Origin: Branchiostoma lanceolatum
Lineage: Eukaryota; Chordata; Leptocardii; Amphioxiformes; Branchiostomatidae
Direction: 5' to 3'
Assembly: GCF_035083965.1 (NCBI RefSeq)
Contig: NC_089723.1
Span: forward strand, 4,177,501 to 4,241,500
DNA length: 64,000 nucleotides
The notes under the pieces were generated by a model. It had not been told where the DNA came from and searched no databases. It saw nothing but the letters and a program-made list of their open reading frames with translations. Of this stretch, positions 1 through 11,760 are shown one piece after another. Positions within the stretch are counted from its first letter, which is position 1; each line of letters begins with the position of its first letter. Position numbers and translations under genes: made by a program.

Positions 1-3000
1 AGCACCTTCTTCATAACTCACGTTGTCGGGGAGCCTGAAACATAATTGTGTTTAACTTTTGTATAAAGGCATTAGCTGGAATAAGACGTGCACTTTATTG
101 TACTTCCGTGAAAAAGGAGGGTTTGTGGTCGGTTTGTTTGTTTGTGATGCGTTAGTTTGTTTGTTAGTTTGTTTGTGGTGTGTCTACAGGAAAATCGTGA
201 CACAGTTCCGCAATTGGAATTAATTTTTGAATACTGGCCATGTCCACACTTATAGGTTAAAAGTGCCAGAATGGTCCAAGACAGGTGGTAAGAAAAATAA
301 AAGTTGACCCAAGTCCAGAGTTTCTCACAGGCGAATCATGTTTTCTCCATAGAGTACTTAACTTATAGATAGCTCAGAGATTATTGAAGATGACCCTAAG
401 CAAGGACAGGATTGTGAAGTAAAACAAACAATTTATTTTTGTACTATGCGGAATTCCAGAGTTTTCCATAGTCGTCTCATAACTATATCGGTTTTATTAA
501 TAGAGTACCCAAGACAGCTAAGAGATTATTGAAGATGAACCTAAGCAAGGAAAATAAGTAAGTAGTAAAACAAACAAACAAACCAACAAACAAGTTGTTT
601 TTGTAGTAGTGTGAACTCCTCTATTTGAGAGACTTACTTGAAGCATAGGTCGGCCGGATGTACGTAGTACCTGCACAGCGAGCCGTCGACAGGCGGCGTG
701 GCACAGAACTTCACTTCCGGACACAGGTTGTACCTGCCCCCCTTACAGGCGGAACAGTACCTGCACGGTACACCTGGCTCGATGGCTACACGATCACCTG
801 GGCAGGTACACGTAAAGGTAAAGCAGTCAGTTTCCACTGAGGTGAGGTGTAATACTTTTTCAAGTAACTAGTAGAAGTGCAATTGGGCTTCACTACGGCT
901 TGCGTTTTAGGCAAGCACACCGGGTCACACCTACTCTTCTCGATATATTTGTAAGTGTGTTGGGTTCTTTTACGTGCAGATGTTTGGCGCTTTAGTGTTA
1001 TGCCTTAGGGTCCCTCATACACGGGTCCACCATCCGAAATTACGAATGCAATCCCTTACAACATGTCCGGGTAGGTATAGACAACAAGGAAGTAGAGAAA
1101 AGTAAAGTCAAAACTGCCCAAGAAGACCACTCAGGGGGACCGATGAAATCTGGTCTCTATAGACAGGTGGTTATAATAGAGAGGACATTCTTAAAGCTTA
1201 TGTCAATGGGAAAAATACAAACTCTTCCGAAATATAGCCTTTTTGGCAAAGGTAACAAGAACATCAAGACAGCAAAAGATGTTCCTTACCGACTTTCAGG
1301 TGACTGACGCCCTTCCCAAGCTCGGACACCGTGCCACTGGACTCGTGTCCCAGCACCATGGGGGCCTTGACCACGAACGGTCCGATCGCGCCGTCCGTCC
1401 AGAAGTGGACATCAGAGCCGCAGATGCCAACAGAGTGCATCGCGATTTGGACCTCTGTTGATAGATTCAAGTATATCATTAAAGGGGGGTAGTCAAGGGC
1501 AAAAGCGACCATTACTTCGCATCAGTGACCACTCCCTAGCGTCATACTAGAACTACTTTCCTCACTTAAGAAAAACAAGAATAAAACTCTTCATGCAAGA
1601 ATTAACATACATAGATTTTGCTGGGTGTTTCTTGATTTTTTCTCGAACTTTCTTTATATAAGAAAATCTCCCTCCCTTTAAGAAAAAACAAGAAAACAAG
1701 AAAAACAAGAAAAAACATTTTTGGTAGTGTACACATAGAATCTGGCAGGCAAAACCGTACACCTCCTAATTATAGAACATTTGAATTCTGTGACGATTTA
1801 TATGTTGAAAATGAAATCCACTTTTTACTTGATTGTTCCTTATATAAAGATGAGCGGCAATCGTTGTTTAAGATAATATAATTAGACAAGAAATGTACAA
1901 AAATGTCAAAGCAGGACACTTAATTTTATATACCTAATGTCATGTAAGAACGAACATATAATGGACAAAGTATAAGTATGTAGTCATATCGCCAAATGTT
2001 TCAGAAAGAGAGAAGAAACTAATAGGTGATCATCATTTAGTTTAGCAATAGCCCACAGTTTGCATGTTTTTGAGTTTTTAATGTTAGTGTAGCATTTTAT
2101 CAACTTATGTTTTGCATTATGTTTCTTACAGGCCACATGTGGTCTTCTGTGCATTTAGCCCTTCTGGGCAGGAATATGCAATAAAGACTATTATTATTAT
2201 ATTATTGCAAAGACCGTATGCTCTGCTGCAGTACCAAGGAAAACATCCATAGCTTTTTAAGTTACTGTAGAAGTAAGCCAAACAAGAGCTTTTAAAAAAA
2301 GCTGACGTTTCGGCTACGTTTATGGGTGTGAATTGTCTTTTCCCTTTACTTGAAGTAAAATCTGCCAGAGGAAGTCACTCAAGGGCTGTTCAGTCTATAA
2401 GAAAAATTGTCATTTTGGGAAATGAGTACTGGTTTAATAGAGAAAGGCAGATTGGGGAAAGCAATTTTGAAGTTACGTCACTTAACTTAAGTGCTTTTGA
2501 AAAAGCTGGTCTTGGCCTACAACTTGTACTTATTTGTAAAATGTATAATAGGCTCATTATAAAAGCTATCAATGTAATTATGTACATGGCACGCAATAAA
2601 ACATAAAATTTGAAAAAGCACCATTGAATCATCAGCACTATGGTAATTAAGTGAAATAGAAGTTCATAACAGCTAAGGTTCTATCTAAAATGACTACCAA
2701 ATGTCAAACAAATCAACAGCTACCTCATCCGTATTATTCTGGTTTCCGCATTTACAACATTTCTTCCTTATTTTCCTGGGTAATTTTGCTAAAATTCATG
2801 AAAATTCCCATAGTTTTGTGCCGAGGGGCGCCACTTTCCACGTCCGTGTTGTCTGAATGAAGTCGATACTGAACAATGGAGCATTTGCTACTGTAACAAA
2901 GAATCGCTGTTTTGCAAACAACATCAAGAGCCTCTGTTTACATCGGGGATAGAAGTTTAGTGGCGAGTGTTTTGCAAGAATCATCTTACCGCGCATAGGA

Positions 3001-6000
3001 GCCGCTGCACGGTATTTTCCATTACAATGAACAGAAAAATTCGAATGCCGGGTTTGGAATCTATGAAGTCCTGTTCATAAGACAAAGGCCTTGTATACAG
3101 TGTTTCCGCCAGAGGGGCGTCTTCCCGTCAAATGACGGCCTTATGTCGCTTTGGACGGCCTGAACTCAGACATAGGCCGTCCTCTTTAAAAAAAAGACAA
3201 ACTAAATGCCGAGAAATCGGGGAAAAAAATACGAGAGGTCGGCATAATTTCTTTGTTTTTCTTTGTTACTGCGGGCGTGGGGACGCTCTATATCGTTGGA
3301 CATTCACACTCTTTTGTTTGTTGCTATTGTTAAGCTTGCGAAGAATCGATGTCGGTGCCTTTGGCATACGGTGATCTCATTAAAAACCCGTTTTTCAAGA
3401 CTCAATCGAAGAAAGTCATCGAAGCAAACAAGAAAAACGTAAACAAAACAAGAATTTCGCCCGTGCATTTCAGCCTCTACGTCGTAATTTGCCGCGATTC
3501 GCCGTCATTTCTGACCGTATTCGACACAATATATATTCCTTTGAGTGTTTTTCCGTGAAAATTCTCCATATGTACCGTAGATAAATCATAATTTTCGCTA
3601 TGAGTTCACATAAGTCGAGCCGCAACCTGCCCCGTCCTGTTACGCGCCGATTTGAGGCACAAGACATGGTCACGTAAAAACTCAATAGATCTCGCACGAA
3701 AGGCCAAATCATGCATATAAATGTGTCCCTGTAATGTCAAGAAGCTGTCTAAGCTCCTGCGATACACTTGGAGATCCAAATATAATTTTCGAACGAGATT
3801 TGCACACTCAAAGTTGGCCCCAAATGAGCCTTCTTGTGTTAAATTCTGTCGTAGATTTCGCACTGCGTGGGGGTTTCCGTGCTACCGTTTCAGCATTACC
3901 AGGCGTAATTTACTTCCGGGTCGTAGCAGAAGGGCTTGCGGCCGAACACGGAAGTGTGGTCAATCTTCACGTTCTATCCAAAGATATGTTAGAATACTTT
4001 TCTTATTTTAGAATTTGTCATGCAGTGCAAATAAACAAATGTAACCGGCTCCTTACTGGGCGCCCAGTACGGAACAGACGACACCTACCGGGCATACGTC
4101 ACCAAAAGTGTCTGTGCTCGCTGCGGTAAGCTTGTACGTATATGCTCAGAAGCAGTTGAGACATAGGGGGCTGAGTTCCGGGAAAAGTTGGAGAAGCCCA
4201 AAGAAGACGGTGGCTTCGGCACTCTGGAGGCAACCTTCATGAAAGCAGACCCAATTCTAAAATGAAAGAATTTTCCGTTTGACGTCCGTGCCTATATGGG
4301 TGTACACACGCCCTTGAGAAAGCAAGGTTGAAATTGGGTCTATGGAATGACCCAATTCTAAAATGAAACTTTTCCGTCCTACTTCCGTGCCTATATGGGT
4401 GTACACACGCCCTTAAAAAAGTAAGGTTGAAATTGGGTCTATGGAATGACCCAATTCTAAAATGAAAACTTTCACGTTTGACGCCCGTGCCTATATGGGT
4501 GTACACACGACCTTGAGAAGCCAAGGTTGACATTGGGTCAATGGAATGACCCAATTCTAAAAGGAAAACTTTCCGTCCTTCCTCCGTGCCTACATTGTTT
4601 TACACACGACCTTGAGAAAGCAAGATTGAAATTGGGTCAATGGAATGACCCAATTCTAAAATCAAAACTTTTCCGTCCTACGTCCGTGCCTATATGAGTG
4701 TACGCACGCCCTTGAGAAGGCAAGGTTGACATTGGGTCAATGGAATGACCCAATTCAAAAAAAGGAAAACTTTTCCGTTTGAGTCTGTGACTATATGGGT
4801 GTACACATGCCCTCGAGAGGGCAAGGTTGAAATTGGGTCAATGGAATGACCCAATTCTAAAATGAAAACATTCCGTTTGACGTCCGTACCTATATGGGTG
4901 TACACACTACATTGAGAAGCCAAAGTTGAAATTAGGGCCATGGAATGAACCAATTCAAAAATCAAAGATTTTTATGTCCTACGCCGTGCTTATGTTGGTG
5001 TACACACGCCCTTGAGAAGCCAAGTTTGAATTGGGTCAATGGAATGACCCAATTCTAAAATGAAGTACTTCTCCATTTGACGTCCGTGCCTATATGGGTG
5101 TACACACGCCCTTGAAAAAGCAAGGTTGAAATTGGGTCTATGGAATGACCCAATTCTAAAATGAAAACTTTTACGTTTGACGCCCGTGCCTATATGGGTG
5201 TACACACGACCTTGAGAAGCCAAGGTTGACATTGGGTCAATGGAATGACCCAATTCTAAAATGAAAACTTTTCCATTTGACGCCCGTGCCTATATGGGTG
5301 TACACACGCCCTTGAGAATGCAAGGTTGAAATTGGGTCAATGGAATGACCCAATTCTAAAATCAAAACTTTTCCGTCCTACGTCCGTGCCTATATGAGTG
5401 TACGCAGGCCCTTGAGAAGGCAAGGTTTACATTGGGTCAATGGAATGACCCAATTCTAAAATGAAAACATTCCGTTTGACGTCCGTACCTATATGGGTGT
5501 ACACACTACATTGAGAAGCCAAAGTTGAAATTAGAGCCATGGAATGAACCAATTCAAAAATCAAAGATTTTTATGTCCTACGCCGTGCTTATGTTGGTGT
5601 ACACACGCCCTTGAGAAGCCAAGTTTGAATTGGGTCAATGGAATGACCCAATTCTAAAATGAAGTACTTCTCCATTTGACGTCCGTGTCTATATGGGTGT
5701 ACACACGCTCTTGACAAGCCAAGGTTGAAATTGGGTCAATGGAATGACCCAATTCTCAAATAAAAACTTTTCCGATTGACGTCCGTGCCTATATGAGTGT
5801 ACACACGGCCTTGAGAAGACAAGGTTGAAATTGGGTCAATGGAATGACCCAATTCTATAATAAAAAGTTTTCCGTTCGACGTCTGTGCCTATATGGGTGT
5901 ACACACGCCCTTGACAAAGCAAGGTTGAAAATCGGGTCAATGGAATGACCCAATATTCTATAATGAAAACTTTTGCCGTTCGACGTCCGTGACTATATGA

Positions 6001-9000
6001 GTGTACACACGCCCTTAAAAAGGCAAGGTTGAAATTGGGTCAATGGAATGACCCAAAATTCTATAATGAAAACTTTTCCTTCCTACGTCCGTGCCTATGT
6101 TGGTGTACACACGCCCTTGAGAGAGCCAGGTTGAAATTGGGTCAATGGAATGACCCAATTCTATAACAAAGACTTTTCTGTCCTAAGCCGTGCCTATGTT
6201 GGTGTACACACGCCCTTGAGAAGCCAAGGTTGACATTGGGTCAATGGAATGACCCATTCTACAATCAAAAACTTTTCTGTCCTACGCCGTGCCTACGTTG
6301 GCGTACACACGCCCTTGAGAAGGCAAGGTTGAAATTGGGTCAATGGAATGACCCAATTCTAAAATGAAAACTTTTCCGTCCTACATCCGTGCCTGTAGGG
6401 GTATGAACACGCCCTTTAGAATGCACGGTTGAAATTGGACCAGTGTATATAAACAATCCCTGTAGAGTGCAAAGTTGAAACCGCTTCAAAGGATCGCAAC
6501 AGTTCGGACATAAAAGAATTGTCCGTCCTAAGTGGGTGTATAACCAACGAGACATATGATAAAAAAAGTCAATCTTCCCCCATGACCTCTGTTTGGAAAG
6601 TAGGTTATATGGGTATAAATTACACAAAAGCCACTAAGAGTGCAAAAAACATTCCGTCCTTATAGTGTACGACCGTAAGTTCCTAACAATGAAAACTCAC
6701 AGAATGGAAAAGAACTTACAAACTTTTCCAAACAAGAGTTTCCCGTCTTAAGTTAGCGGATAGAACCCGCTTAATACTGCAATTCTAAACGTTCTTAAGG
6801 AACGCTCTTAGCTATGATTTTCAGGGTATAAGAGCTGAAAACAGTGTAAACTAGAAAGTGTGTTAGGACATTATATACAATGCCCTCGTTCTATTGACGC
6901 AATTTAACCTTGCCATCTTAAACCCCCGTCACAAATCAAGAATTAAGCTCGGCCGACATGCTCGGCGAGCTCCAAATGGGTATTTTCGGCCAAAGGACGG
7001 TCGACGTTCTGTCGATTACGCGGCCTTCGGTCGATTTTTAGAAATCAAATTGATCCAAATATGCTCCGGCGATTTTGAACTTCGGCGAGCTTTCGGAGAT
7101 CTACGAATTCGGCCGACGCTCGCATGAATATTGACGCCGGCTTAAGGGCGTGTGTACACCAATATAGGCACAAGCGTCAAAGTAAAAGTTTTCATTTAGA
7201 ATTGGGTCATTCTATTGACCCAATTTCAACCACGCCTTCTCAAGCGGGTGTGTACACCCATATAGGCACGGACGTCAAACGGAAAAGTTTTCATTTTAGA
7301 ATTGGGTCATTCCATTGACCCAATTTCAACCTTGGCTTCTCAGGGCCGTGTGTACTCCCATATAGGCACGGACGTCAAACGGAAAAGTTTTCATTTTAGA
7401 ATTGGGTCATTCCATTGACCCAATTTCAACCTTGGCTTCTCAGGGCCGTGTGTACACCCATATAGGCACGGACGTCAAACGGAAAAGGTATCATTTTAGA
7501 ATTGGGTCATTTCATTGACCTAATTTAAACCTTGGCTTCTCAAGGGCATGTGTACACCCATATAGGTACGGGCGTCAAACGGAAAAGTTTTCAATTTAGA
7601 ATTGGGTCATTCCATTGACCCAATGCCAACCTCGCCTTCTCAAGGGCGTGTGTAACGTTACACCCATGTAGGCACGGACGTTGGACGGAAAGTGTTCCTT
7701 TTAGAATTGGGTCATTTCATTGACCCGATTTTCAACCTTGCTTTGTCAAGGGCGTGTGTACACCCATATAAGCATGAGCGTCAAACGTAAAAGTTTTCAT
7801 TTTAGAATTGGGTCATTCCATTGACCCAATTTCAACCTTGCTTTCTCAATGTCGTGTGTACAACAATGTAGACACGGACGTAGGACGGAAAGTTTTCCTT
7901 TTAGAATTGGGTCATTCCATTGACCCAATATCAACCTCGCCTTCTCAAGGGCGTGTGTACACCCATATAGGCACGGACGTAGGACGGAAATTTTTCCTTT
8001 TAGAATTGGGTCATTTCATTGACCTAATTTTCAACCTTGCTTTGTCAAGGGCGTGTGTACACTCATATAGGTACGGACGTCGAACAGAATAGTTTTCCTT
8101 TTAGAATTGGGTCATTCCATTGACCCAATGTCAACCTTGGCTTCTCAAGGTCGTTTGTACACCCATATAGGCACGGACGTCAAACGGACAAGTTTTCATT
8201 TTAGAATTGGGTCATTCCATTGACCCAATGTCAGCCTCGCCTTCTCAAGGGCGTGTGTAACGTTACACCAATGTAGGCACGGACGTAGGACGAAAAAAGT
8301 TTTCCTTTTAGAATTGGGTCATTCCATTGACCCAATGTCAACGTTGGCTTCTCAAGGTCGTGTGTACACCCATTTAGGCACGGACGTAGGACGGAAAGTT
8401 TTCATTTTAGAATTGGGTCATTCCATCGACCCAATTTTAACCTTGCTTTCTCAAGGTCGTGTGTACAACAATGTAGGCACGGACGTAGGGCGGAAAGTTT
8501 TCTTTTTAGAATTTCCATTGACCCAATTTCAACCTTGCTTTCTCAAGGTCGTGTGTACAACAATGTAGGCACGGAGGTAGGACGGAATGTTTTCATTTTA
8601 GAATTGGGTCATTCCATTGACCCAATTTTCAACCTTGCTTTCTCAAGTTCGTGTGTAAAACAATGTAGGCACGGAGGAAGAACGGAAAGTTTTCCTTTTA
8701 GAATTGGGTCATTCCATTGACCCAATTTCAACCTTGCTTTCTCAAGGGCGTGTGTACACCCATATAGGCACGGACGTAGGACGGAAAAGTTTTCATTTTA
8801 GAATTGGGTCATTCCATTGACCCAATGTCAACCTCGTCTTCTCAAGGTCGTGTGTAACGTTACACCTATGTAGGCACGGACGTAGGACGGAAAGTTTTCC
8901 TTTTAGAATTGGGTCATTCCATTGACCCAATTTTAAACCTTGCTTTGTCAAGGGCGTGTATTACCCATATAGGCACGGACGTCAAACAGAATAGTTTTCA

Positions 9001-11692
9001 TTTTAGAATTGGGTCATTCCATTGACCCAATTGCAACCTTGCTTTCTCAAGGGCGTGTGTACACCCATATAGGCACGGACGTAGGGCGGAAAAGTTTCAT
9101 TTTAGAATTGGGTCATTTCATTGACCCAATTTTCAACCTTCATTCTCAAGGGCGTGTGTACACCCATATAGGCACGAGCGTCAAACGTAAAGTTTTCATT
9201 TTAGAATTGGGTCATTCCATCGACCCAATTTCAATCTTGCTTTCTCAAGGTCGTGTGTACAACAATGTAGGCACGGGCGTAGGACGGAAAGTTTTCCTTT
9301 TAGAATTGGGTCATTCCATTGACCCAATTTCAACCTTGCCTTCTAAAGGGCGTGTGTACACCCATATAGGTACAGACGTGAAACGGAAAAGTATTTTAAG
9401 TATGTTATAGAACACTTACGAAGTTTTGCTAAAGAACAGTATCAAACCTGTCTTAAGTTGGCGGGTATAACCCGTTTGATAATGCAATCTTAACGTTGTC
9501 AACGGAACGGTTTTACGTTATAATTCGGAGGGTATAAAAGCCAAAAGTTTTAACAGTATAACTAGAAAGTGTGCCAGAACATTAGATATACAATGCCATC
9601 GTTACTTTAAAACGAGTACTGGGCCGCCTCCTTGCGCGCTTCCCGCCCGAACACAGTCAACTGTCATCAGAATCAACACGAAACATTTCTTTTGCTTTGT
9701 CTTGCCAGTATTCTGCGTCACGCTGAGTGTGACCCGGAAACAGTGGAGTGTCGCCCTCAAACCACATGCCGCGAAACCTCCATATGGTGCGTTCTTGGTC
9801 CGGGGTGTAATACTTTAACCATAGGGAAAACCTTGGAAAATGGGTCATCTTTAACTCGAGAAATCTTGCTTCTTGGAGAAGTTTAGATACCCCGCTTTAT
9901 TGCAGGGGCTTGAGGAACGTCTTGACATTACGAGGACACATTTATATGCATGATTTGGCCTTTTGTTCGAGGACTATTGAGTTTTTACGTGACCATGTCT
10001 TGTGCCTCAAATCGGCGCGTAACAGTCCCGGGCCGTCCGCCATGTTTTTAAGCTCATTGATATGCAAGGTTTTAAGCGCTGATTGGTCCGCGTCATAAAA
10101 TCCTGTGCTCTGATTGGTTGACGGCAAGATGTCACGTGACCACAGGGCGGGAAAACCCCTTTACACTTCAGACGCTTCTGGTCACTAGTATACTTTATAT
10201 AGATCGCATTTTGTGACGATTGAAGCAGTATTAAAGCGACCTTCGTAACAAATTGATTTTGAAAAATTAACAAAGTCTTTTCTGATCACAACATTCAGTT
10301 ACTTTTCCTGGTCAATTAATTTTCGCGGTACGGTCAATTAATTTTCGCGGTACGGCCCTCCCCAAGTGGACGGCCTCTCAGTCGCGGTCTGGCGGAAACA
10401 CTGCTTGTATCTATTAAATGAATATTTAAAAATAACAAATATAAAATATTTCTTTATTTATTAATGAAAAAAAATGATATTCATAAATATGATATTGATA
10501 GATTAATATAATATCAATATATATTTTTGATATTCAATATCTAAAAAGAAAAAAAAATCCATGCACGGAGACGAACCCGGATCTTCTGGGTCCAAAGCGC
10601 TTCGCGTTGCCAGATCGGCCAAGCTGCGGTACGTAACCTTCCCACTGGACGTAATGCTATAACCTTACTATATGGTATCATTTATGCCGATTTTTGGTCG
10701 TTTTCTTGACGAAATCATTTTTTTTCTTCTGCAATCTTGTGGAATAGATGTAATATGGTCATTTTTCAGGATATCAAAGTCCGAAACCACAATGCAATGA
10801 TATTTCCGAACAGTTGTAGCAGTTACATGCGGTCGCCGTCCTGTGTCACATGCAAATCTGCGCCGTCCTGTGTCACATGCAAATCTGCGACACAGTGTTG
10901 AACCAAGCTTCCCTGGTTCATTCCTTGAAGCTTGAAGGTAAAAGCCAGGACAATACGTTCCGGCGCGCATGCGCCGAAACGTAAAAATAGTTACTCAAGA
11001 ACCTAGATAAAATTTTGAAACTAATTCTTACTGCAAACGTGTACTTGTTATTATTCTCCAAGCAGGGGCTTCGATCGAGAGGGGTAGTTTTGTTCGGGAT
11101 TTCTAAGAGGAGAGGAACGTTAGAAATTCCGGACAAAACTACCCCTCTCGATCGAAGCCTCTGCTTGGAGAATACTTGTCATGACGCCTCTACGGCTACA
11201 ACCACTGAGGCCATGGGTCATGAGTGAGTGAGTGATTCTTGACTTTGCTCACCATTCTTTCCAGGTTTGGGAATAGGCCTCTCTTCCTGCAGAATAAAAG
11301 TAGTACACATTAAAGCCAATCATCAAAAGGTTAGACTTTGCACTTTGTCACTTGACGTGAACTTTGCTCAACTCAGTGTAAAAGAACAACAACTCTGCTT
11401 TACAGATCTAACATTTTCAAAGGATTCCGACTATCAGCAGCAATTGTGGATATTGTCACAGACAAGGTTGAGATTTAAAAAATGACAATTTGCTATTGTT
11501 GGCGTATCTACTCGAGTGTTATGTAAGTCATAGAGCATATATATGCACAACAAGCGAACTCGTTTTGCCCCGCCCCTTTATAAAATGCTGCTTCGTTTTG
11601 TACATCGTTTATTGTACTCTAAGATCATTCAAACTCACCAGTTTTAGGTTGCCTTTCTCCAGAAGAACAGCGGAAATATTCGGCTCGCTCAT
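1..11692 (-). CDS. SORD: Sorbitol dehydrogenase copy A (5' part; runs off the left edge)
   Basis: This is a zinc-dependent, NAD-linked polyol dehydrogenase of the medium-chain (MDR) family, expected to oxidise sorbitol to fructose in the cytosol. Coding exons, in transcription order, are 11639-11692, 11253-11286, 1290-1454, 638-797 and 1-34; exon 5 is cut by the window edge, so the catalytic Glu and the Rossmann fold lie outside. Visible are the start [18 protein letters not shown], the catalytic Cys motif [11 protein letters not shown] (Cys41), LGHESSG (His66, Glu67) and the structural-zinc cysteines in [15 protein letters not shown]. The pocket Tyr of human SORD is Phe here and the Thr of CATPP is kept. 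Exon lengths and phases (54, 34, 165, 160) equal those of the two downstream copies. Intron 2 is about 9.8 kb and holds a large hAT-like element. The start is the Met that gives an 18-codon first exon, as in the paralogs. Confidence 0.88.
317..615. repeat. Intronic tandem duplication (~140 bp x2)
   Basis: Two adjacent imperfect copies in intron 4 of SORD copy A share segments such as AGAGATTATTGAAGATGA followed by CCTAAGCAAGGA-like text. Each contains a GTAAAACAAACAA tract. No function is apparent. Confidence 0.6.
900..1090 (-). mobile_element. Degraded SINE tail
   Basis: The text around TGTTGGGTTCTTTTACGTGC and the following ACACGGGTCCACC resembles the 3' part of the SINE at 44825-45127 (GTGGGTTCTTTAACGTGC, ACACGGGACCTCC). 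It lies in intron 3 of SORD copy A. Confidence 0.45.
1775..2206 (+). mobile_element. Truncated LINE 3' end
   Basis: The segment begins with a readable remnant of the C-terminal LINE finger ([17 protein letters not shown], ending in a stop). It closes with a 3' UTR ending TGCAATAAAGACTATTATT. A second copy of the same 3' end lies at 22640-22895. Confidence 0.65.
2230..3089. other. Intronic stretch with nothing recognised
   Basis: AT-rich intron 2 sequence of SORD copy A between a LINE end and the hAT-like element. Short overlapping ORFs on both strands carry no recognisable motif. Confidence 0.5.
4050..4256 (+). pseudogene. Decayed coding remnant, left arm of hAT-like element
   Basis: One frame reads protein-like text ([19 protein letters not shown], then VCARCG, later [16 protein letters not shown]) interrupted by one TAG, and stops in the first satellite unit. 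The Cys-x2-Cys suggests a metal site. The family was not recognised. Confidence 0.35.
4248..6445. repeat. Left satellite array, about 22 units of ~99 bp
   Basis: Units start near 4248, 4349, 4448, 4548 and so on to 6350, at 98-105 bp spacing. Each contains the arms AATTGGGTCA and TGACCCAATT separated by six bases, and GTGTACACACG. Internal larger duplications are visible (4848-5146 resembles 5447-5745). Because 99 is divisible by three, short repetitive ORFs arise on the minus strand; they are not considered genes. Confidence 0.93.
6700..6890 (+). promoter_or_regulatory. TATA-like flank S1 beside the satellite array
   Basis: Contains CAGGGTATAAGAGC and ACTAGAAAGTGTG followed by TATACAATGCC. 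The whole block is imperfectly repeated in the same orientation at 9415-9605, where the box reads GAGGGTATAAAAGCC. It could be a promoter remnant of the transposon; no transcript evidence is available. Confidence 0.35.
6890..9400. repeat. Right satellite array, inverted relative to the left one, 22-23 units
   Basis: The same ~99-bp unit in opposite orientation, spacing 91-109 bp. The first unit is split by a TTAA-flanked MITE (6922-7141). Some units carry a local GTAACGTTACAC variant (7651, 8257, 8853). Repetitive plus-strand ORFs here are frame by-products. Confidence 0.93.
6922..7141. mobile_element. 220-bp MITE with TTAA target duplication, inserted in a satellite unit
   Basis: Flanked by TTAA at 6918-6921 and 7142-7145. 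The interior is rich in GGCCGAC/GTCGGCC-type blocks, with ends related to GCCGGCGTCA. A longer relative lies at 51093-51443. TTAA duplication is typical of piggyBac-type elements; the superfamily is inferred. Confidence 0.72.
9415..9605 (+). promoter_or_regulatory. TATA-like flank S2 beside the satellite array
   Basis: Same block as S1 with a better TATA element (GGGTATAAAAG at about 9530) and the shared AACTAGAAAGTGTG and ATATACAATGCCATCG. The two copies bracket the right array. Confidence 0.35.
9657..9915 (-). pseudogene. Decayed coding remnant, right arm of hAT-like element
   Basis: A minus-strand frame reads protein-like text with residues [17 protein letters not shown] and [19 protein letters not shown], ending in an acidic tail and stop at 9657. 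It looks like the C-terminus of a transposon protein, family unknown, with no visible start. Confidence 0.35.
10560..10627 (-). repeat. tRNA-like or SINE head fragment
   Basis: The reverse complement contains a B-box-like GGGTTCGTCTCC and a plausible upstream A-box region. The rest of a cloverleaf is not convincing, so a tRNA-derived repeat is more likely than a working tRNA. Confidence 0.35.
11053..11173. mobile_element. Foldback MITE, CTCCAAGCAG family, copy 1
   Basis: A near-perfect palindrome: the left arm CTCCAAGCAGGGGCTTCGAT pairs with the right arm ATCGAAGCCTCTGCTTGGAG, both continuing inward through the GAGAGGGGTAGTTTTGT region. It lies in intron 1 of SORD copy A. Confidence 0.85.
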
Positions 11693-11760
11693 TTTTGAGA
11701 CACCGCCAGTGGTTGTTGTTGCGGATCCTGTAAACGTATGGCCGAGTTTGTACTCGTCGG

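Larger units (their letters stand above)
3098..10403. mobile_element. hAT-like 7.3-kb transposon carrying opposed satellite arrays
   Basis: The ends are perfect 16-bp terminal inverted repeats, CAGTGTTTCCGCCAGA at 3098-3113 and its complement at 10388-10403. They are flanked by an 8-bp target duplication with one mismatch (CTTGTATA at 3090-3097, CTTGTATC at 10404-10411). CAGTG-type ends with an 8-bp duplication are typical of hAT elements. Subterminal arms share a ~140-bp inverted segment (3636-3770 against 9895-10040). Inside are two oppositely oriented arrays of a ~99-bp repeat and decayed coding remnants. No intact transposase is visible, so it is probably non-autonomous. It sits in intron 2 of SORD copy A. 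Confidence 0.78.

Noticed and set aside
4248..9400. Possible CRISPR-like array
   Set aside because: Units are ~99 bp with no unique spacers, the context is a eukaryotic intron, and no cas genes are present.
4237..9410. Repetitive ORFs reading [21 protein letters not shown]
   Set aside because: They arise because the satellite unit is about 99 bp, divisible by three. They break wherever a unit has an indel and occur on opposite strands in the two arrays.
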